Source: Rhynchospora pubera (Eukaryota; Streptophyta; Magnoliopsida; Poales; Cyperaceae). Taken from it: a stretch of DNA of 64,000 nt. Made by a program: the position numbers and the translations under genes. The notes below the pieces were generated by a model. It was given only the letters and a program-made list of their open reading frames with translations. It searched no databases and was not told where the DNA came from. Shown one piece after another: positions 21,871 through 32,918 of this stretch (the first letter of the stretch is position 1; every line of letters starts with the position of its first letter). The stretch covers positions 28,517,432-28,581,431 of the forward strand of contig CM051461.1 in the NCBI GenBank assembly GCA_028095005.1, read 5' to 3'.

Positions 21871-22172
21871 GTGTAGCATAAAGTGTGTGTCGGTTATTAC
21901 CGTACTGTACTGGTCACTTGAATCAACATGTAGCTGTCTAGCTGAAAGAGTGTATGTCGATTGTTACCGTTCACTTGAATCAATATGTAGCTAAAGAAAA
22001 TATCAAACGATGTAAATTTAAATAATTTAAATTTTAAATTAGTGACAAAGATGTGTAGCATAAAGTGTGTGTCGGTTATTACCGCGTACTGGTCACCTGA
22101 ATCAAAATGTAGCTGAAAAAATATCAAACGATTTATATTTAAATAATTTAAAATTTAAAATTAATGACAAAG
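21871..22172. repeat. Two-copy tandem repeat
   Basis: The unit starts GTGTAGCATAAAGTGTGTGT at 21871 and again at 22053. Both copies run through CGGTTATTACCG, ATCAAACGAT and an AT-rich block to GACAAAGATG. The first unit is 182 bases because it carries an extra partial CACTTGAATCAA..GTAGCT segment; the second is about 120. Confidence 0.75.
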
Positions 22173-24129
22173 ATGCATCCTTCACTAACGGTTTAAGATA
22201 AAAATTCATTTAAAGGTTGAGGTGTTTATTATGACTAGCTATTACGCTGATTTAGTCTTCGTTTAAACAACCTCTCTCTTATTCAATTATTTAATATATA
22301 TGTCCATTGAGGAGAAAACTTGTTATTTGCTCTCAAAATAAGAGAGGGGGGGGGGGTTCAGAGTTTCAATACATTTGTAGTTTCCATAAATGATAAATCC
22401 TATTACTCAAATTCATAATATATCAGAACTAAATTGACAAACCAGAGAAAAAAAAATATTATACCAACAAGCCATCTTAAAATATATAAATAAATTAATT
22501 AACTTTATATGATTATCCATGCCCAAATAATATATTTTGTGGGGGAGAAGTTGTCTCATTTCTTATTAAAGCAAATAAAATCATTACAAATTTTTTAGGA
22601 AATTTGATAAATTGTTTTTCATATAGTCCATCCAACTTCTGTTGTTTAGAATGATCATGAATCATAAAATAAAAAGGGGGGTAGGTCAATTATTGTATCA
22701 AGTTTAGAGTATCAATCAATCAATCGTTGAAACACTATTTTAATTAAAATAAAATACATAAATCACATATAAAACAACAGCCACAAAAAAACCCACCTCG
22801 GTAGGAAGACCTACTCCCGAGCCGCTCTTTTGTTCTACTCTTGGGTCCCAACAAAAATGCTCAGCAAATGAGGTGGATCACCTCGCACTAACTTTTGGGG
22901 GAAAAAAATTTAGTACTCGTATGAAAAATTAAACACCACGACCTAGAGGCCTTTGCATGATAACCACCACATTTTGTTGGTTGAGTGCGAAGGAAGGCAA
23001 CACTTTGGGAGAGTAGATATATGTGAAAATCATGGTTGTTGGAGTAGGAACAAGCTGTAATTGTCACCTAAATTCAAAGAGATGCCGGTCCAAGCTAGTC
23101 AATTGCTTTTATTTAAGTTTAGGAGAGACGATTTTGTTTCATTTTCAAACTTACTTACCAAATCAGTGGATGTCATGCAGTTTGACTTTTTTTGCAAATT
23201 AAATTGGAGAAAAACTTAGTTTTAGGTTTAGATTCCCGTCAACGTTTAGCACAACAACAATTAAAGTGAATGAAATTGAACCTTAATTAAGGACCTAAAA
23301 ATGTGTATAACGAAATATGATATAAAATAAGAAAAGATTGCAGAGTAAAGTGAAGAAGTGTATTTGTGGCTATGATTGGGTAAATTCCATGCAAACATCT
23401 TTTAATCCTTGTTCGATAACATGTCACTACTAATGTATCAAATTGACACGTGACCAATATGCGTCCATTTCACTTTCAATGTACAATCTAGACACGCATG
23501 GTGTTGGAATTTTGATTCTTTAATGTAGATTTTCAAACTACTAGAGTATGCAAAAAGTCAGAAGCGGATCAATTCCTCTTGGCGTCCGTATATCCTGAAA
23601 ATTATTTGTTAACAATAATTATATATATATTAACTAAAGAAAAGTAATATGAACGAAGATGTTACATAATCTATTTAAATATATACAAAAATTAGCTTCA
23701 ACATACCATTATTAAAGTTTTTATGTTTATTTAACGAGCGAATAATTAATTATGAAAGCAAATAATAATCCCTAAAACAGCATCTATCTCGAGTCTCGAC
23801 ATCCTAATTTTTATCTATATTTTAGCCTTTTCTATGGGTGTCTCGGTCCCAAAAAGTTGGTAGAGATCTATTTTCGTAAGAAACGTTTTTTTTTTTTTAA
23901 ATGGTGATAAGAAATGTGTCATCACCTCAATATGGTGAAAAGTAAATTTCTGTAATGTCGGTGATTTGAGTCTGGAGGTACAGCCTACAGCGGCACCGTT
24001 GTGCTTGGGACGTGCATCATCAAAATAAAAGCAGAAGCATTTATTATGACGCTTGGGATCTGGTAAGCAGGTACCGATCCCATTTGTCTCATTGCCTCCC
24101 TTGCTATTTACCGTCACTGTATATCTTCT
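22173..24129. other. AT-rich intergenic sequence, no gene identified
   Basis: Only short, unrecognised frames occur. There is a G homopolymer at about 22347 and long AT runs. No element ends with target duplications were found by eye. Confidence 0.4.
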
Positions 24130-24811
24130 AGTGTTCTCTAAAATGACACGACACGATCGTGCTGGCACGACACGATGTGCGTATTGACACGACACGACAC
24201 GACACGAATATAAAATTGACACGACACGATCGTGTTATCATGTCGTGTCATAATAGTGTCGTGTTGGGACATTAGAAAGTTTGACACGATTCAACACGAC
24301 ACGATTCGACACGCAACACGTACGAACACGAATTAACACGACACCTCAACACAAATTTAATTATTAATATTGATTATTTAAGCAAACTTAATAATTTAAT
24401 TATAATTTATAAAACTATATCATATTATTTACCATTATTTAAATCATAATAGTGTCCTAATCTAATTATTATTTTTTATAAAAATATTAATAAAAGATTA
24501 AACTTAATCAAATAATAAATTATTGTGTTTAGTAATTTTTCTCTTACTTTTTATTTTTTAATAATTTTTTTATTTAATAAAATTATAAAATAATATGACA
24601 CGATTTGACACGACGTGTCAACACGACACGACACGATCGTGTCAGTCGTGTCGTGTCAGAATGCGTGTCGTGTTGCCTCTTCTCACTACTAAGCACGACA
24701 CGACACGACACGATTAAAAAAGTAGTTCGTGTCAACACGACACGACACGAGACTCTAACACGATCGTGTTTGACACGACACGACACGACAAGCACGATTG
24801 GAGAACACTAT
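24130..24811. mobile_element. CGTGTC-rich inverted-repeat element, about 680 bp
   Basis: The termini are AGTGTTCTCTAAA at the left and the inverted GGAGAACACT at the right. Both subterminal zones consist of the pentamer ACACG and its complement CGTGT in runs such as ACACGACACGACACG, also arranged as palindromes around GATCG. The centre (about 24350-24590) is almost pure AT. It resembles non-autonomous plant hAT elements rich in short subterminal repeats, but the target-site duplication is not clean. A diverged relative lies at 40590-41076. Confidence 0.65.
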
Positions 24812-24899
24812 CTGCAGCTAAGGCCTTTGGATCAAAAAAATCTGTACATGCTGCTTCGAAGTGCAGAAATCACCGACAATGAATAAAAAAAAAAAAGCA

Positions 24900-25194
24900 G
24901 AAATGATAACTGCCGTCTGCAGTTTTACCATCCCTGGCATCGTTAAATACAAAATGAACATATACAGCAAACAATATGAACATATAGACGATTTAGGTGA
25001 ACACTTACAAATAAATAAGTGTTGCCATCACTTGTTCAGAAGTTTACATGCATATTCAACTTATTTTCATTGAACTTATTTGTTTGTATGTGTTCACTTA
25101 GATCGTTTATATATTCACTTTATTTGTTGTATATGTTCACTTTATATTTAGCGATGGCAGGAATGACAAAACTGCAGATGGCAGTAATCAATTT
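24900..25194. mobile_element. Foldback element, about 295 bp
   Basis: Inverted ends: GAAATGATAACTGCCGTCTG at the left, and GAAATTGATTACTGCCATCT when the right end is read on the minus strand. Inside are inverted copies of GTTCACTTATTTG-type repeats. A second copy lies at 41672-42030. Confidence 0.65.
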
Positions 25195-25420
25195 CCAAAA
25201 AAAAGTGCAGCAATCCTCAGCTCATTTTAAATATAATGGATAAACAATATTCTTATTTATCTATTTTAATTTTTGTAGTACAATAGTAGATGCATGAATA
25301 CAATAATATCATACGGTCTGTACCAATTCTTAATTATGATCAAATATTTACAAAGCAGTTTGGCAAGTAAAATTTCAGTCATATATTTGGCACATGTTAA
25401 ACTAAGAGTACACTAAAAGT

Positions 25421-25703
25421 AGGGGTGTCAATATCATGCCATTTCGTATGTTTTCGTTTCGTTCCGTCTAAGGATATTGTGGTTTCTTTTTTAAAACGGA
25501 ACGAAAACGAAACGAAAATTGGTAAATGTTACCGTTTCGTTTATAAAAAATTGGACTGAAATCAATGAAAAATTTAACGGAACAGGAAATCGTTTCGTAT
25601 AACGAAACTGAACGGAAGCGAAATAAGGTGTTTGTTTTGTTGCTGAAACAAAACAAAACGGAACATGATATTTCCGCTTCAGTCTTCCACGTTTGACAAC
25701 ACC
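25421..25703. mobile_element. hAT-like MITE, about 283 bp
   Basis: The ends are AGGGGTGTCAA and TTGACAACACC, an imperfect inverted repeat common among plant hAT MITEs. The interior is filled with CGTTTCGTT and its complement AACGAAACG. The flanking ACTAAAAG / ACTAACTA would be only an imperfect 8-bp duplication. Confidence 0.6.
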
Positions 25704-26917
25704 ACTAACTAAGAGTATTCTTGGAATCTTTTAGTTTATAAAAGACAGTGTTAAAATAATTTTAAAAAAAACAACAACGTACTTTTTCAACATGCTGTTA
25801 AGAGATATTAACACAAGGGTCTTGTTATGCCTTGAAATTACTTAATTACTTACTTGTATGACTGGTATTGGACAAAATTAATGAATTAGTTTTCAAAACT
25901 CACAAAAATTGCATTGAAATGAACCAACAATTGAGCAGGTCAGAATAATGTGTAAGTTCAGAATTTCCATCCATTTTCCAAAGCAGTGAAACACCGATCA
26001 AGCTCCACCAATGCTTATTGCTCTGCGACAAATCAGAGTACTGATGGCTATTGATTTTAGTTGGCATTGTACTTTTGTGTTGCCTTATGCTGTAGACAAA
26101 GATGAAAGATCTTTCTAGAAACATTTTCTTCCGGTGCATGATAAAATTTTGTTTTGCAAGCATGAACATTTATATATTCCTACTATCTTTTTTTTTTTTT
26201 GGTCTGACATGTCTAAATTCATGCATTTATAATTTATTTATTATTTTTTTGGAAATCAGTGGGATTTAATTCCACCACTTTTCATTAAGAAAAGCAGAAT
26301 CAAACGTACAGAATACTTACAAATCAAAAGAGAAACAATTTCTTCTTTCACCACTTTGTACAGATTTTCTGGTACCACTACCCAAACCCTAAACCTCAAT
26401 GTAGCTACCATCCCTAATCTCAATAGCAATCAAGTCTTTATTATTACATCACAGCGGGCGAGTTTAATGAAAGAATATAAAGTGCAAAAAAAAAAAAAAA
26501 TTATCGCATCACAAGATCATAAAACTAAAGTGTTGACTCCTTTTTTGCTCCAGTAGCTCACAATCACCACAGAGCACCCCTTCTTTGCAGAGCATTTTAT
26601 AATTTATTATTTATTATAATCATACGCGCAAAATATTTCCATTTTTTGAAATTTTGAATTTGAAGTTTTGATCCTATAGAACTATAAGAATAATTAAGTG
26701 ACGCGTAAGATCCAGGTATACAATATTTAGTACTGTATAGAGCATGAGAGCAGGGATCCAAATGGCAACATTCCTGTAACCAAATCAGATCCAGTCAAAT
26801 TTTTAGATCTCTGTCTGCGCTCCCCCACGCCACATGCTTGGCTCAGATGCAAAAGTTAAAATATCTTACGCCATTGAGATTTGAGTATATTTTAATGAGA
26901 AGATAAATAGAGTAATT
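25704..26917. other. Intergenic sequence, no gene identified
   Basis: No supported gene. A poly(T) run at about 26186-26198 precedes GTGGGATTTAATTCCACCAC (26259-26278), itself an inverted repeat. This could be the tail of a minus-strand retroposon, but that is weak. Confidence 0.35.
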
Positions 26918-26926
26918 ATTGTTTTT

Positions 26927-28196
26927 GAGTAAATTTTCTAAGAAGTCACTAAAGTTTATATGTAGTTCAATTTTAGTCATCAAACTTCAATTTGTCCCTC
27001 CACAAACACTAAAGTTTGATTTTGTCCACTTTTAGTCACTTTGTCACAATTCTGTCTGCTTCCGTCTGATTATAATATTTCGGGTACAAAGTTGGGGTTC
27101 GAATGAAATATCATCTCTTTTCTCCGTCTCCCACAGCAACGCCTCTGTCTTAATTGGACTTCTTTGTCTCTCTGCCAAACCTTGCCTTCTTCGCCTGTCC
27201 CTATCATAATTTCTCTAGCCAGCTTGGTTCCTCTCTCACAGCTTCGTCTTCTCAATTAATCCAACCATGAAACCCAACCAAGAAACAATAATATAATGAC
27301 CGTAAGATATAGTATGATCCAAACTTACATTTTTTTTTTCTTTCCTTTACCCACTCTGATTCATACCCATCTAATCCCTTTTTGATGCCTCTAGTCATGG
27401 TGGGTGGATCGAAATTTGTTAAGCACAGTTCCTATTGTAATTGTATACAAAAGGCTGCAACTTCTTCAAAATACTTAGATTTTGGCTAAATTATTTTTCA
27501 ATCATGATTTTCAAATTTAACCTCTTTATAAAAAGTAACGATTATGATAATTGAAGAGAATATGATTGTTTTTAATCTCAAAATAGTTTCGAGATACAAA
27601 ACAAAGACCAAAAATTTGAACAGAAAATTGTGAACACAAAAAGATTGGCCTGGTTGCTGATTGTGAATTTGTGATTAGACGTTTGGATCAAAGGGATGGA
27701 ATATAAAAATGACTAAATTAAGAATATAGACAAGGAAATTTGTATGGTCCATCAGAAATTCCAAAGCCAAAACAAGATTGTAGCATCTACTCTTCTCACG
27801 TGTTGGATTCGTTGATGGTCTCCATGGAAGCGCGAGAGGAGGTCCGATGTCTAATCGCTGATTCGCTCCGCAGTCAGTGCCATTGGGGCCACTCTCAAGG
27901 GCCAACGACTTGGCCCGTACACCCTTGCTATTCGTCCGAGTCCGATCTAGAAGCATACCCCTCCCATTTCTCTCGTTTTTCCTTCGTGGCATAATTCTGG
28001 AGAAGAGAGAGGCTAGAGGGTGTGTTCTGAGAGATAGATGAAGACATAATATTTTATTCAGATCCCAATTTTTTGTACCCAACTGAATCAATTAAACGGA
28101 ATTAAACGGAACTGTGACAGAGTGACTAAAATAGATCAAAATCAAACTTTAATGGTTGGGAGGGACAAATTGAAGTTTGATGATCAAAATTTACTC
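26927..28196. mobile_element. Mutator-like element, 1270 bp, 9-bp TSD
   Basis: The left end is GAGTAAATTTTCTAAG; the right end on the minus strand is GAGTAAATTTTGATCA. The inverted repeats run about 185 bases inward, through TCAAACTTCAATTTGTCCCT and a GGGTACAAA block. An exact 9-bp duplication ATTGTTTTT flanks the element at 26918-26926 and 28197-28205, diagnostic of Mutator-type transposition. The interior has no transposase. It contains a less AT-rich stretch (about 27740-27994, 84 open codons on plus, overlapped by a 138-codon minus frame) that may be captured host sequence; neither frame is recognised. Confidence 0.88.
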
Positions 28197-28205
28197 ATTG
28201 TTTTT

Positions 28206-29488
28206 TTTAAAATGGTGAGTAATTATTAATTAACTAGTGGCGCCAGATCATAGGACCCCACCAACATCTTTCTGCGGTGGTCCGGATCTTCTGTGGCAGA
28301 TACAGCATCTAGGGTTCCTAGAGCCGTGTTAAGTTTGTTCTCTTGCTATATTGGAAATTTGGAATTATGTTACAAAATAATACTATTTTTTATCTTAAGT
28401 TTCTGATTAAAGTGAATGCATAAGATCAAGTTGCCAATGTTATCTCAAAAATAAATTATTAATGATCATTAACCGATTAATTTCATGTGTATGATTTCAT
28501 CTGAATGTGCCAGTTCGAAAAAAAATAATAATAAGAGGGTGTGATTATAGTTTAAAAATAACTTCAAAATGAAGCAAATGCTTTAATGTTTCTTTTTTTT
28601 GTATCAATTGTGACTAATATTATAAGCCTTTTTTTTAACATTATCGCACAGGCCACATGTTAATATGGCTCCTTGTCTATGTTGAAGTAAGATTATAAAT
28701 TTGTTATCAAAATTTTATATAATTTGCATTATCTTCATTTTTTACGAACTATATATTGATCTATTATTACTGTTGTTTTAACTGGAAATAACGAACTAAT
28801 GTCTTTTTCAAATACACATTCTTATTTTTAGTTGATATATGATTGAAATGTTGCAGGGAATACTGGTAAGATTCAGGATTGTTTTCCAAAAGATCTCCTG
28901 AACTTTACACGTATCTTGTAGCATGTATGTATCGTCAAAATGTACAGCATTTTTTACTTTTTACTGATATAAGAGATGACACAAATAGCCATTCCATGAC
29001 TGCCTGAAAGCAGCAAAGGTGTCGATACTGACTCGTTGCATACAATGAACCAAACATACAACCACATAAAATTCTCTATTGTTTGGGTTTGTTGTAATTT
29101 GTAAGCCTCAAGTCGCCTATTTTACTTCGGCCTTTTTTGAGCTAAATCCATAAAACCACCAAATGATGATTATCAAAATATAGAGTTCGGCCTTAAAAAT
29201 TTTCAACAGCGTAGATTAACGAGCGACACATTTTTGTGGATTGGTGACCCTAATTTAAGGTTTTGTTTGGTGTTTGAATACGGAATGCTCCATGTGCAGC
29301 TATTACCTGCAAGTTGGTGCTCCATTCAACAATTCATTTTCACAAAAAAAAAAAAAATGGATTGCTAAGATAAGTTCAAGAACTCGTGTCCAACGTGAAT
29401 CATTAAATAATAATCTAATAAAAAAATCAGAATAGAAAAATATATTTAGTCTCTTTCAAAGCTGTAATTTTTTATGGGTAAACGTTTT
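28206..29488. other. AT-rich intergenic sequence, no gene identified
   Basis: No open frame or repeat that I can support was seen in this stretch. Confidence 0.4.
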
Positions 29489-29879
29489 GAGAAATGATAG
29501 TGTCCAATATATGAAATGGATCAGGTCCGTCCAATACGATCGTTCTCGTATTTCAAATTTCAAACAACCGATCTGAATCGTTCAATATCTTCTTCATATT
29601 TAAAACTTATTAGAAATCAATTTTTATATTTTTTCAAAAAATTTTTTACCATTTTTTGGTATTTTAGAATTTTTTTTTCCATAATTGTTATATCATAAAT
29701 TTTCTAAAATGCCAAAAAATAGTAAAATATTTCAAAAAATATATAAAATTAGTTTCTTGTTAGTTTTCAATATGAAGAACATATTGTATGGTTCAGATCG
29801 ATCATTTACAATTTTCAATACGAGAACGATCGTATGGGACGAAAGCATTTGTCCCATATATTGGACTCTAGCATTTCTC
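29489..29879. mobile_element. Foldback MITE, about 390 bp
   Basis: The left arm begins GAGAAATGATAGTGTCCAAT; the right arm read on the minus strand begins GAGAAATGCTAGAGTCCAAT. Both continue into CGATCGTTCTCGTATT and then an AT-rich hairpin stem. The flanking AAACGTTTT and AAAGTTTTT agree at seven of nine positions, a possible degenerate duplication. Confidence 0.75.
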
Positions 29880-29929
29880 AAAGTTTTTATTGTGGTGTCA
29901 TTTTTGAAATGTAAAAGGTAGTTTATTCT

Positions 29930-30604
29930 TGTGAGAAAGTGCTGCAAAAGATCATAGTATGGATCGAATGCGTGGCACTAAACTATTAAAGCAAAATTGA
30001 CAAAGTTGTCATTACGAGTTGTACACTTGAGGGGGAGTGTTAAAACATGAAGTGTGGCTGTGTGTGCTACCATAGAAGATCAAAAATAGGGCATTCTGCT
30101 CTGCGTTTGGCCTAGTGTTCGACCTAGTGTTCGGCCGAATGGTATATATCCAGAACACATGGCCAAATGGTACCCAGAATGGCGCGTCTTTGCTGATAGA
30201 AGGAAGGTTCTAGGCTGCCTTAACTTGGAAATAAGGCTAGCACGTCCAGGGACTATGTTTCTTTGTGTGAGGATACAAAATTGTAAAGAAATAATGGGAA
30301 ATAATTGGAAAGAGATGTGTGTCTCTATATGATAGTTTCCTATTTAATATTCATCTTCTCCATGTACAATGTATCTCAGACATTAACACAAAATAATAGA
30401 AAAAGATTGCGTGTGTGTGGAGGACGTAGGCACCAAGTTGGTGCCGAACCTCGTTAAATCTCGTGTTAACTTGTGTTTTGTTTATTCTGAGATTCTCGTA
30501 CTGACTAGCCCTAAGGGGCACGGTTCTTGTGCAGTTGCACTTGGGTCGTGCCTCCTCGAACTTAAAATCTAACTTCTGCTGCGTAGACGCTCGAATTCTT
30601 AACA
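29930..30604 (+). repeat. 3' LTR with adjoining internal stub of a decayed copia-like element
   Basis: A polypurine tract CTTGAGGGGGAG (30026-30037) is followed by an LTR from TGTTAAAACATG (30038) to GAATTCTTAACA (30604), 567 bases. About 100 bases of internal sequence remain on the left, with no coding domain. The same LTR family occurs inverted at 15009-15620. Confidence 0.7.
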
Positions 30605-31425
30605 ATTCTCTTTCTTCTTTTTAATATTTTTATGGTTATTTTCAATTTAGACTTCATTTTAAAGAAAAAAAAAATATTTTTCTTGTTTATTGCGGAAAGT
30701 GACCCATCGGTTACAGCAACTTATTTATTTATTTATTTTCCTTTAAAATGTACATGAAGCAAACGTTGCTTGAACTTTATTAAAAATAAACAACATATCT
30801 TCAATGTTATCTCCTAATCGGTATTTTTTTTTTAACGCTACTCTATTAGTTTTCTATTGCACCTAACTATAATTAATTGTATATGTATATTTTTTTTTAC
30901 ACCGTTCATTATTAATATCTATAAGAGTACTATGTTGATTAACCTAATATTATAAATAAAAAAACTTGACAACGCAAATGTTAATATTATTTCAAAAAAA
31001 AATCACGACAGCGGGCCATACTTGACATAAGAAATAAAAAAATATTTTTCAAACCACCATGACAAAAAAATATTTTAATATCATTATTTTTATTTAATTA
31101 TAATTATCATTGATATTATGATTAAGTTCAATAATAAAAATTTGAATAATAATTATTATTATAATATAATAATATCATTAAAGTATCATAATTTATGTCA
31201 TCAGAAGTTATTCATCCATCTATATCATAACCAAATATAATCACATAACTTGACATGAGCACTTATGCTACCATAAATTATGCGTCCTTCTATGTTATAA
31301 CCAAATGCCTCCAACGTCGGTATTAATCATCATGATACGCCATAAACTGCCCAGATCAACATACAGACAATGGGGAACATTGTACTATATATTTTTTGAA
31401 CTAAATATATTTGTATAATGTTTTA
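30605..31425. other. AT-rich intergenic sequence, no gene identified
   Basis: Dominated by A/T runs and TAATAATT-type simple sequence. Nothing supported. Confidence 0.4.
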
Positions 31426-31430
31426 ATTAG

Positions 31431-32913
31431 TGTTGTACTAAACGTCTCTAGGTTTGTCGATTGCAAAACAATATTATTTGGCATTTAACAATCTTCTTTG
31501 AGTTTTATAGGAAGAAGATACAATTTATGAGGACTTGGATAAAAGCTTTAAGAAAGATCAAGATCAAGTCATTAGAGAGCTTGTAGGCTAGTTTAGACTA
31601 GGATAGAAGGTATACTTTAGTCCTTGTTTATCCTTGAAATGGTCTAGATAGCGAAAAGCTCAATAAACCAGCAAAATCCTGTTTTCAGTGACCTAGCGTC
31701 GTACAACGCTAGATAGTGGCACACAACGCTAGACAGCTAAATTCATACTTTTGTGAATCAACGTTGCACAACGCTATATAGAGTTAGGCAACGCTGATTC
31801 ACAACGTTGTACAACGCTCAGTAGTGTTGTACAACGCTGCAGTTAAGAAACTTGGAAAATTTCCTGAGTACCATCGTGCAACGCCATATAGCGTTGCACA
31901 ACGCCACAAAAATCCCAAGTTAGCTGTCCCATGTAAACAGTTGTTTTTACATGCAAAGTCTCTGGAGACGTTAGCCAACGTCTTTCAGCGTTGAGTAACG
32001 ATAGCGTTGTGTGACGGTATATAGAGTTGTACAACGCTCTGTTGAATCTGTCAGAATTGTTCCTTTTGTCTCCCTTTAACGTTGTGTAACGCCATTCAGT
32101 GGCAAGCAACGCTCTGACAATTTCCAACGGAATTGTCGGAGCTTTCCTTTGGTTATACACTCCTTCGTTGTGCGACGACAGATAGCGTTGCACAACGCTC
32201 TGACAGACCAACGACTATATTAAAGAGCCGTTAGAATTTACAACGGTCATATTCCAGCGTTGTATAACGCTATTCAGCGTTGTACAACGCTGTGGCCTGT
32301 TTTTGCTGGGGAACTGCTCATTTCGAGCCCTATATATATCCACCCCTTGTTCTCTCTCCAACCAACGAGTTAGAGAGCCTCACTTTGCAAAATTAGACCA
32401 AAATTGAGCCTTTGAGCATAGGGATACTCTCCCACTTGAGCTTTTCATAGCTAGACCATCTTGAGAGATTTAGTAGCCTCAAACACCACCGCCCCGACAT
32501 TGTCGCTAGGTGTAGGTTGGAATAGGTTGAGAGCTCTTCTCCTTTGAGGCCGTTGTGCCATTCGAGTTAGGCCGATCCGCCTCGAGTGTCCTTGTGACGA
32601 GGTGATTCGGTTCGAAGTTGTAGTCCCGTTCTTGTTGGAATTGAACGGAGCGCGCCCTTTCGTGGTAGCGGAACTCCCGGAGACGTACGACTAAGGCTAG
32701 CTTCTTCTAGCGGGTCGGAACTCCGTAATCACATCGCGTGTTCAATTTCTCTCTCTCTTTCTCTCTTTATTATCTTGCTATACTTGAATTGCTTGTGTGC
32801 TTGCTTGTATTGGGTACCAATTGAATTGTGTTAGGGTAGTTCATACCAAACCGGTCTAAAACCTCAATCGCTTCCGCTGAACCTTGATTAAGCCGCCCCC
32901 CTTAGGGACAACA
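31431..32913 (+). repeat. Solo LTR, 1483 bp, with exact 5-bp TSD
   Basis: It starts TGTTGTACTAAACG and ends GGGACAACA, giving TG...CA ends with the inverted pentamer TGTTG/CAACA. ATTAG is duplicated exactly at 31426-31430 and 32914-32918. A TATA box (TATATATA at 32331-32338) lies in the middle, followed by GC-richer transcribed-looking sequence, so U3 is on the left and the LTR is in plus orientation. No internal retrotransposon sequence flanks it, so it is a solo LTR left by LTR-LTR recombination. The parent family is unknown; Ty3 or copia cannot be decided from the LTR alone. Confidence 0.8.
31695..32291. repeat. Array of paired 16-bp palindromes (consensus AGCGTTGTACAACGCT) in the solo-LTR U3
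   Basis: About 17 copies of a 16-bp dyad close to AGCGTTGTACAACGCT occur here. Most come as pairs whose starts are 20 bases apart: 31695/31715, 31760/31780, 31803/31823, about 31870/31890, 32003/32023, 32078/32098, 32164/32184 and 32256/32276. A further copy is at 31987. The pairs are 43-133 bases apart and the last ends about 40 bases before the TATA box. The layout suggests cooperative binding of a dimeric factor, which is inferred. Confidence 0.85.
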
Positions 32914-32918
32914 ATTAG

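Noticed and set aside
24583..24886. Arg/Val-rich frames on both strands
   Set aside because: They are translations of the CGTGT/ACACG simple repeats, not proteins.
27740..28091. Overlapping 84- and 138-codon frames in the Mutator-like element
   Set aside because: No recognisable domain, and part of the minus frame lies in the inverted repeat. Kept only as a hint of captured sequence.
31843..32211. 122-codon minus-strand frame
   Set aside because: It runs through the palindromic repeat array of the solo LTR; the periodic repeats keep it open by chance.
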